64,000 nucleotides of DNA from Trissonchulus latispiculum (lineage: Eukaryota > Nematoda > Enoplea > Enoplida > Ironidae): contig JASAND010032068.1 in the NCBI GenBank assembly GCA_030248195.1, positions 1 to 64,000 of the forward strand, given 5' to 3'. The notes under the pieces are model-generated. The model saw only the letters and a program-made list of their open reading frames with translations. It had not been told where the DNA came from and did no database searches. Made by a program: the position numbers and the translations under genes. Below, piece by piece: positions 56,012 through 64,000 of this stretch. Every line of letters starts with the position of its first letter. The first letter of the stretch is position 1.

Positions 56012-56631
56012 TTTAACGAACAGAGCAATTCACAGCTGAAACAACAAAACAATAATCCGCCTTTACTACAGCAAACAGCTCTTTTGTACCGCTTATATAA
56101 TTTAGATAATCCATTGTATTCCAGCACAAGTTTTTGCATTTCGATGGTCTATAGCATCCAGCGAATGAAGGGAGTAGATCCAACAGTTCGGTATATTTAA
56201 TAAATGATGTCATGCTTCCATGTTTCTCCGACATGGCAAAATACCGTGACCCCAGGGCTGTGGAACCCATTGGCGCCGTTGACCAGATGGATGGTAGGGA
56301 ACACCTGTGGGGATCTCCATTTGATGGTGTCCTTGTCATCGGATTTCCCACGGAGACGGTTCCAAACTCCCCAGAAATTTGAATCATAGCAGCAACCAGA
56401 ATTACTGCCGACCTCTGCTAGATTGATTTGTTGAGATACAAGACAAGGCGTACATTTTGGAATATCCTGCTAAAATTTGGTATTTGCTAACCCTCCAATG
56501 CAATCCCAACATGTGTCAGGTAATTTCCGCCGTTTTCAGGAACATTATATTTCAAAGGTTAGATGATTGGCCTCTTCCTTCCACAGGAACTGTATAATAA
56601 CAAGAAAGGTTAGGTGTCTCTTGGTAGCGTA

Positions 56632-56706
56632 GTGGTTTTATACATGACGTAAAGGTGTGGCGCATTAGGTCCCGAATCAAATCCCGGACAACCTCTTATC
56701 CCAACA
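56632..56706 (+). other. tRNA-like sequence
   Basis: The box-A-like TGGTAGCGTAGTGGTT is followed about 45 nt later by a box-B-like GAATCAAATCCC. Probable SINE head or tRNA pseudogene. Confidence 0.35.
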
Positions 56707-57572
56707 ACCCGCTTAAGTTCTCCTAGCCTCAGGTCACCATAGGAAAACATGGGCGAAACGTCGCGACCTAAAACTTAACAACTACCGTGGCAAGAAAAGG
56801 TCAATCATCTAACTCTGGAAATGAAGCGACACAACTAAGAACAAATAGATCAGGAGCATTGTAGTGTCCAGTATGATATGTAGTCCGATGCATTGAATAT
56901 CTTGAGACCTAGTAAGAGCTTACTGGCCTCTATCAAACTTATATGTTGGTTGTTTAAAATTTGTTTCTTATATGCCAGAAATAGAATGCCTGCCGAAAAG
57001 GGCTTCCTTGTCTTATGAGAACAAACTTGCACTGGTCAATTTAACAGGAGTAGCGTCAATGTCTCCTTATTAATGCACTGTTTTGGTGCAGACTTCTTCT
57101 TTTATAGCTAAAGTAGGCCGGAAATGATGTCCTGAAATACTTGTGGGCGACATCAGATCTTGACGTTCGACTTCCTAATTAGACAGAGTTTTTAAGGATG
57201 TAGACCGTAATTAGACAATAATATTCTATCACCACATGATACTCGAACGGTATGTTGCTTTCATAAATAGCAACGCCGTAGTCCATACTTATGTGCTGAG
57301 TATGGCCTTCGTCAAGTGAAACAAAACTTTTTTGGAACTCACCACGGTGCTAGTTAAAATATCAGTTTCACAGTATGTAGCTTGTTTCAGCTAATAATTG
57401 AAGGGGGCGTGTTTTTGACTATCCTCACTTTGTAGAAATTCAATGCTATTTTGGTGGCTAATTAATTTGTGAGAAGCACCCAGGCTACCTTATTCTGGCC
57501 GCATTTGCCAAGTGCGTAACCTGTTTTAAAGTAGAATCATTGAACTGATATTGCAAGACTTTATTTTTAGCA

Positions 57573-57711
57573 GTCTGGAAGAAATAAAGAAAGCAATGGT
57601 CACTACAGTACCTGTGACCGAAACATTTGGATCTCAGGTGGTGATTGAATTGGAAAGCTTCCAGCAAGACGTTCAAGAATATATTAGAAGCATTTGCATC
57701 TACATACTGTG
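57573..57711 (+). other. candidate coding exon, unknown
   Basis: After the acceptor CTTTATTTTTAG at about 57570 one frame stays open for 45 codons (SLEEIKKAMVTTVPVTETFG at its start) with a composition typical of real protein, ending in TGA. No family recognised and no joined exon found. Confidence 0.2.
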
Positions 57712-58410
57712 ACAAATATATTAAATTTGTTTGTAATTGTCATTGTACTAATTGTGACAGAGATGAAATTGGTCGGGAAAGGTTTTGGCAATTTTTGAAC
57801 CTTGTGTTATCGCTATGTTATTTGTACTGTCGTATGCTGTATAGTAAACAAGACTTTTGTGATTATTAAGGAGTAAATATTTTATTTGCTTGCAAAAATA
57901 TTTAATCAGAAATTCCGAAGACAAATAAGGAGAATTGAGGTACTGAAGATACTGGGAGTAGTAGTAGTACTAGGGGAAGTGTACTGGAACAATGCCTATC
58001 TAGCGAATGGATGGTGGCCGAAATGCACGCCCTATTCTACTTACGTAAATACAAATGTCTTATAATCGAACAGGGCTTAACAGTCGAATAAGAAAATTCT
58101 TTCTTCCCTATGGTTGCGACTAGCTGCACTAGTACAGACAAATTTATTAAGAGACAGGGTCATGGTTACATAAAAGTTCCCCGGCTGGACTAATTCTTTA
58201 CTTTATATCCTGACCGATGCTGAACTTCTACTTTTCCTTGCATCTTTCCTGGGGCTATTTCAATCGTATCAGGTACCTGACAACTCCCTGTTGAGAGCTT
58301 CGCTTGGTCCGCCAGCATCTTATACTACCTACGCAGTTATTGTTATGGCTTGCAACTAAGCAGCATTCCAAGCCAACCATTTGTAGAAATTATTTGACAA
58401 TTCTTTACTC

Positions 58411-58589
58411 TAGAAGTTCGGCTTAAAAATGCAGGCTTTATGCCGTTTGAAGAGGGAGGAAGGCGTGTTACAGGCACTTCTTTCGTTCGTGTTTTGTGCA
58501 ATAAAGAAACACTTGAACAACTTGAAGACGTATCAGTGTTGCACAAGTTGCATAATCAGACGTTAAAATGCACTGATGAAGTAGTTTGA
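58411..58589 (+). other. candidate terminal exon, unknown
   Basis: After the acceptor-like TTACTCTAG a frame of about 58 codons (LKNAGFMPFEEGGRRVTGTS near its start) ends in TGA at about 58588. The composition looks coding, but nothing is recognised; it may be a transposon fragment. Confidence 0.2.
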
Positions 58590-59500
58590 CAGATTAGCGC
58601 GCACTCATGTGACTCAAAAGAAAGTAAGAAAATTGTTTCTACAATCCCTCAAAAAGCTGTTGTAGTAAACTTGTCCCCCAGAGTAGCTGTCTGTAGTCTT
58701 GCTTGTGCATAAGTTCAGAATTTGAGTAGAGTAATTTCACAAAAGTTGGCTTAATAGTGTGCCCAAATTAAAGTCATAGAATTTTGGAAGCCAAAAGTTT
58801 ATACTGTTCCGCATACTTCAGTTCAAACCTGGTTACTTTTGACGCTTAGTTCGGAGAATATGAATTAACATAATGTAAACAGTAAGTATGCAGAATGCTA
58901 CTCGGCCATTTTGTTCTTGATGCATTCTCCCAGGAAAACAGGCTCCAGCTACTGAAACTATACCTTTTTCAATTTTCTGATTAATAATTTTTTAGTTTTT
59001 TGAAATTTCCTGGTCTCCAAACCAAACAGTTTGCAACAGCTTTGTTTTATGTTTCCGAAAGGTTTAAATATTTATCTCAATGCCTGTAAAGGTCTATGCT
59101 AAGCCGGTTGCTACTAATCCCCACTTCTTTGCTTTTGTTTTGGTGCTAAGCTAAGGGGACTAGTTTAGATATTTTAAGTCAAACCTCTGTTTACTGCTGG
59201 TAAGAGCTCCGGAGAAATAAACAACAAAATCCGGCTCGGTGACTGTTTAAGCGGATTATTAAGGATTATGAAGCGGTGATGATGATTTTCTAAAAGTAAC
59301 GCACACTTCGACTTGACTTTAGCGGAATCTCAGAAGTTCGCTTTTCCTATCTGAGTGTATTTATACTTTGTGCCGTCAAAACCAGCTTGACTTTTGATAG
59401 GTTCTTCGTGGGTTTCTAGAATTCTAGAATTCTAGAAACAGCACATCAAAGTCTTGTTTATAGTTTTTGTTGTATTGAGTATTACTCAGATACTCAAAAC

Positions 59501-59932
59501 CAAGAGTATATTATGTGTAAGAGTGGGAAGCTTGGTTATTCCTAATACAGATTGCTTGCGAGGTGCAAATCACTTTATGGCCGAACGCCGAGGGTAGTAC
59601 AGTTTATCATTGTTCAGCATGCTTGAGCAAAATTGCATCTGATTGGCTAATCGCTTACTTTATGTCAAATTTACATGTGTAAGGTGACCGTCTCGAGATC
59701 TCGGGGAGAGGGGTCCACTTATACGTTATTATTAGTGCGTGCTTATATGAGGATATTATATGCGTTGATGAGGATTACGGTAGCTAAATAGCCAATCAAA
59801 TGCATTTCAGTTCAATCGCATGTAAAACTCGTTGAACAATGATAAGCTGTACTTCCCCCCGCCCACATTTCGGCCCGAATGTGCAAATCATTTCCATTAA
59901 ATAGAAAGAGTGCAGCTTCCCACGTTTCTTGG
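59501..59932. mobile_element. diverged CAAGAG foldback element
   Basis: It starts CAAGAGTATATTATGTGTAA and ends near GTTTCTTG. The arms share GTGGGAAGCT-type ends and, further in, GTACAG(C)TTATCATTGTTCA in opposite orientation. No target duplication visible. Confidence 0.6.
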
Positions 59933-59989
59933 TTGCATGCTATTGTCGAAACCAATCAAGAAATTGTGGTTTCCACTGTCCAGGGTCGC

Positions 59990-60715
59990 TTTGAAAAAGA
60001 TACTCCTAAGTCCCCCCTAGCTTAAAAGGATGTCCGGGAGCTGTCCAGGAAAATCTAGAGGCTACCTTTTAAACCAGTTTCTAAAGCGGTCTTCTAAGAT
60101 CAGCTGGTGCTGCTAACTCAGGAGAAAGGTTAGGAGTTGTGAATTGCGATCGCGTTGCAAAAGAGTCTCCTAAGCATAGGAGCGCTCTTAAGATCACCTT
60201 AGGTAGTCATTTAGGAGAACATGGGTTTCAAAAGATTCTCCTATGCAGAAGTGCTATCCACCACTCCTAACTTTTAGGAGAAATTTTAGCGCCTGCTAAA
60301 TTTAGGAGAAATCTTTTGAAACGGGTTTAGGAGGTCTCCTAATTCCCTCCTAGACAGCTCCTAGACATCCTCTTAAGTACCTTCCTAGGAGGGCACTTAG
60401 GAGAATCTTTTGCAACGCTGCCCTGGGCTGCAATGTCCTAAGTATGTACCTTCCTTTGTGGGTTCTTAGGAGGTTGTCTAGGAGCTATCTAAGGAGGGGG
60501 TTAGGAGACCTCCTAAACCTGTTTCAAAAGATTTCTCCTAAGTTTAGCTGCCGCTGCTTCTAAAGTCAGGAAACTTAGGAGAAAATCTAGGAGTGGTGGA
60601 TAGCACTCCTAGCTTAGGAGGATCTTTTGAAACCCGATTCTCCTAAGTCAGTACATAAGCTGTACCTTAGGAGCGCTCCTAGGTTTAGGAGAATCCTTTG
60701 CAACGCGGCCACATG
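59990..60715. repeat. TTAGGAG/CTCCTAA-dense inverted-repeat element
   Basis: More than twenty TTAGGAG, CTCCTAA and close variants occur in both orientations, with recurring GTTTCAAAAGATT and TTTTGCAACG words. The outer sides GGTCGCTTTGAAAAAGATAC and, inverted, GGATTCTCC...GCGGCC are imperfect inverted repeats, suggesting a MITE whose entire body has become self-complementary. It ends about 115 bp before the beta-galactosidase start. Confidence 0.75.
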
Positions 60716-60830
60716 TGGACAATAACGTCTATAGAGCAGTTTAAATATAAATAAATAAATTAAGTAATTAGCTAATCATTTTCTTATTTCAGCAGTTAGG
60801 TTAAACCTTATTGTTAATGCTATTTAGAGA

Positions 60831-63800
60831 ATGGTCAGTTTGCTCTTGCTACTCTTAATATCAGTTCTGGATAATGCCAAGGGAGAGCGAAGTTTTAAGT
60901 TGGACTTTGTCCGAGATCAATTTCTAAAGGACGGTCAACCCTTCAGGTATCAGGCCGGGAGTCTACACTATCCCAGAATCCATCGGGACTATTGGGAGGA
61001 CAGACTCCTGAAAATGAAGGCTGCAGGTGAATTAATTGTGAAAAAAATTGAAAAAAGAAAAACCTGATATAAGATATGTGGTAGCAAGATAGTAAAATTG
61101 GCAAGATAGTTATCTTGCTAAAATTTTAGCAAGATAACTATCTTGCCACGAAATTTAGTAAGATTACTATCTTGCCAAAACTGTTGGTAAGATAGTAATC
61201 TTTCTAGAATTTAGAAAGATAGTCATCTTACTAGTTTCAGTATGAAAGCTGTTTTCAATTTGGAAACAAAGAAAGTCATTAGTATACCCTATTCCTGAGC
61301 TTAATGCAAGGGGGGGACTTTCACAAGAATTTAACACTGGCCATTGTGCTCTTTATTGTTGCTAAAACTATATTTGTAATAGAAAATGCATTATTATGAA
61401 AATTACTATTATTATTATTATGAGATTACACGTTAAGATTATGAAAATTACTGACTTGAAATGAGACTAAAAGACTTACATTTTCTTAAAAAGACTGAAA
61501 ATTATGTGCATATTGAACTAATTTTGTGAGGTTGGTTTTGTCGGTAAAGTAGTTATTAATTTTTGTATTTTTCGCAGTTAACTTTGAAATAATATATTAA
61601 AATATATTCTCTTATGCAATTTCTAACTTTATCATTTCCATTAAAATATTATTTCAGCAGGGTGATTGTTTGGTATGCGCACACCTTACAAAATTTTCAA
61701 GATTCTCAAAACCATCTACTTTGGTATGCGCACACCTTACAAATTCGGAGGCATACGGCAAAAGGCATCCACTTCGGTATGGGCACACCTTACAAAATTA
61801 TAATTTTCCCAAAACCATCTACTTTGGTATGCGCACACCTTACAGAACAGAACTCTACTGTATACTTCCTATTATTTTCTGGTCAGTTTTCAATTATTTC
61901 TTGTTTGTTGAGCTCATGATTTATTTAATTATTATTATTGGGTTTAATGATAATTTAATGATTTAATGATAATTTAATCTATGATAGTGATAATAGCAAT
62001 TAACAAAGATAAAGGTCAGCATCAAGTATAGGAGGTGACCAAGCTCCAACGATTAAGAGTTTCTTAAGAAGAGTTGAAATTACAGGAATTTTTGTAGTTC
62101 TCTAAAAGTCAGGGTCAGGTATAGTAAAAATTAGAAAGTTATATATACTTGCTTTTTGAAACTGAAACTTGTAGTTTTTTCTAGTTTACCCAAAATTTGA
62201 AATGAGATACCAAACGTGGACTTTAAATTTTTATAGTGTTCTGTTTTTCGCTTCTGTGAATTTGAAAATTTCAATAATTGTGAAAGTTGTGAACTCCAAT
62301 AAACGAGAAATTAACCTGAAATAAACAATAGGAACATGAAAACTGACCAGAAAATAATAGGAAATATACAGTAGAGAACTGTTCTGTAAGGTGTGCGCAT
62401 ACCAAAGTAGATGGTTTTGGGAAAATTGTAATTTTGTAAGGTGTGCCCATACCGAAGTAGATGCCTTTTGCCGTATGCCTCCGAATTTGCAAGGTGTGCG
62501 CATACCAAAGTAGATGGTTTTGAGAATCTTGAAAATTTTGTAAGGTGTGCGCATACCAAACAATCACCTTTCAGCAGTGATACAATACAATGGTTTGTTT
62601 TTAATTTTGCGAAAGTTCCCCCCTTGCGTTAAACTCAATAAATGACTATCTTTGTTTCCAAATTCAAGACACCTTTCATACTGAAACTGGTAAGATGACT
62701 ATCTTGCTAAATTCTAGAAAGATTACTATCTTACCAACAACTTTGGCAAGATAGTAATCTTGCTAAATTTTGTGGCAAGATAACTATCTTGCTAAAATTT
62801 TAGCAAGATAACTATCTTGCCAAACTCTTAGCAAGATAACTGCCAATTTTTAGCAAGATAACTATCTTGCCAAACTCTTAGCAAGATAACTGCCAATTTT
62901 TAGCAAGATAACTATCTTGCCAAACTCTTAGCAAGATAACTATCTTGCCAATTTACTATCTTGCTACGACATATATAAGATATAAGTGACTGCATTAACC
63001 TGATATGAAATTGTTGAAAGAAATTAGCAAATCAAGGCAATAAAAGTTTTCCAAACCAGTGTTAAACTTCGGTATCAGTTTAATTTTTTTGTGCAAAAGT
63101 TTGACTCTGCCCGAGAATCGAACCAAGGACCTTTTGATCGGCAGGCGAAAATACTAACCTTTAGACCACAAATCCATCCACCTTATTTTCATTCACTTAT
63201 ACATAATATCCACTTAAGGTTTAAGTTAACTTTTTCTTTCAGGATTGAACGTAGTTCAAACCTACGTCCCCTGGAGTCTTCACGAACCATTTCCGGATCA
63301 GTTCCGATTCACGGATCAGGCTGATCTGATCGGATTTATCCGGAAAGTAGATCAGGTGGGATTGTCCCTGATCCTTCGAATTGGACCCTATATCTGCGCT
63401 GAGTGGGACAACGGGGGTTTGCCTTGGTGGCTGTCCATTCTTCCCAATATCCGACTGAGAACCTCCGCGCCACCTTACATCACATTTGTCCAGAGATGGT
63501 TTCATACCCTGTTGCCTTTGCTACAACCCTATCTGTATCGTAACGGGGGCCCTATTATTATGATACAGGTTAATTACGGTAGTGTTAATTAATATGAAGT
63601 ACACATGCTGATGTGTTTGAGAAATATTTATGGAAGGCATAAATATGTATTCAGGTTTAGGTTAGATACACTCAAATTGGATAAAACTAACAAAAACTAG
63701 AACAAGCTGAACAATCATGATAAATTAACAGTAATTTAGTTCTAAACCTACGGAGCTCAAGATGAGAAGTTCGATACCCAACAGCTGTCGTAATTTTTAA

Positions 63801-64000
63801 TTTTTTTCTTAGTATTTAAAATATTGTTTATAAAATAGTGAGAATTTTTCACTTTTTCGTTTTTGTTTCACTTTTTATTTGTAGCTTATTTAGATTGAGA
63901 ATGAATATGGCAGCTACGGCGTTTGCGACAAAGCCTACATGGAAACACTGCGAGATGTGGTGCGAAGCTACACCGTTGATACGGTCCTGTTTACAACGGA
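60831..64000 (+). CDS. GLB1: beta-galactosidase, glycoside hydrolase family 35 (partial)
   Basis: Exons 60831-61026, 63243-63568 and 63894 onward, running off the window; about 210 N-terminal residues are present. A signal peptide of about 18 residues ([18 protein letters not shown]) precedes the GH35 TIM barrel: [49 protein letters not shown] and the active-site IENEYGSYG, with the presumed acid/base E178. The enzyme removes terminal beta-galactose from glycoconjugates in lysosomes or outside the cell. Acceptors CTTATTTCAG (60792) and an adjacent CAG lie 38 and 35 nt before the ATG. Intron 1 (2.2 kb) is mostly one palindromic element. Orthology to vertebrate GLB1 rather than GLB1L is not certain. 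Confidence 0.92.
61070..62990. mobile_element. GLB1: 1.9-kb palindromic element in the beta-galactosidase intron 1
   Basis: The left half (61070 to about 61920) is repeated inverted in the right half (about 62320-62990). The outer zone is made of GCAAGATAACTATCTTGC palindromes, more numerous on the right. The inner zone has four spaced copies of GGTATGCGCACACCTTAC per arm. AACCTGATAT occurs outside both ends (61061-61070, 62998-63007) and may be the target duplication. Confidence 0.88.
63107..63178 (-). other. tRNA-like sequence in the beta-galactosidase intron 1
   Basis: Minus strand: box-A-like TGGTCTAAAGGTTAGTA and a perfect box-B-type GGTTCGATTCTC. The arms pair only partly. Probably a tRNA pseudogene or SINE head. 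Confidence 0.4.

Larger units (their letters stand above)
56036..59500. other. intergenic region upstream of GPCR b
   Basis: Holds a tRNA-like block (56632-56706) and two weak candidate exons (57573-57711, 58411-58589). A 124-codon minus-strand frame at 56013-56387 overlaps the GPCR start region but shows no domain. Otherwise nothing supported. Confidence 0.45.

Noticed and set aside
56013..56387. 124-codon minus-strand frame overlapping GPCR b exon 1 region
   Set aside because: The GPCR start, signal and acceptor use another frame; this frame has no recognisable domain.
59990..60715. Possible telomere-like repeat (TTAGGA words)
   Set aside because: Words occur in both orientations at irregular spacing, not as a tandem telomeric array.

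Overview
This is eukaryotic, almost certainly invertebrate metazoan, nuclear DNA. It is AT-rich and its genes are split by GT-AG introns. It carries single-copy animal genes, rhodopsin-class GPCRs, a CR1/jockey-type LINE, tRNA-derived SINEs and very many small inverted-repeat transposons. I could not assign a phylum. Reading frames were joined by eye from splice sites and from recalled family sequences; no search was run.

Layout. 1-3220: a 145-bp satellite with a higher-order repeat, interrupted by a foldback element. 3311-4590: a second copy of that foldback, ending 54 bp before 4645-13161 (+), a six-exon tetraspanin of the TSPAN13/31 type that has a second, alternative last exon at 11955-12029. 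13162-17712: intergenic, with MITEs and a SINE. 17749-20765 (+): six-exon PRXL2B-like thioredoxin-fold reductase (prostamide/prostaglandin F synthase family). 21655-26880: a nest in which a CR1-type LINE (ORF1 and ORF2) sits in a hAT-like element with 8-bp target duplications, which itself sits in an older G-rich repeat. 27533-29431: a foldback element and a GGCC-rich hAT-like MITE. 31099-35455 (+): six-exon poly(ADP-ribose) glycohydrolase with an unusual active-site loop. 36280-36759: a tandemly duplicated tRNA-like unit. 37607-40123: three stacked inverted-repeat elements, two of them with TTAA target duplications.

40526-42479 and 51890-56011 (both -): paralogous four-exon rhodopsin-class GPCRs with identical intron phases. 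Between them, 46491-47468 (-) is an unrelated intronless GPCR. 60831-64000 (+): the first three exons of a GH35 beta-galactosidase, running off the window; its first intron holds a 1.9-kb palindrome.

The genes do not form a pathway. Two features run across the window. First, six of the seven host genes have a 3' splice-site-like sequence 6-38 nt before the start codon, which suggests spliced-leader trans-splicing or leader introns. Second, most intron and intergenic DNA is small transposons whose ends are strongly self-complementary, often nested inside one another.
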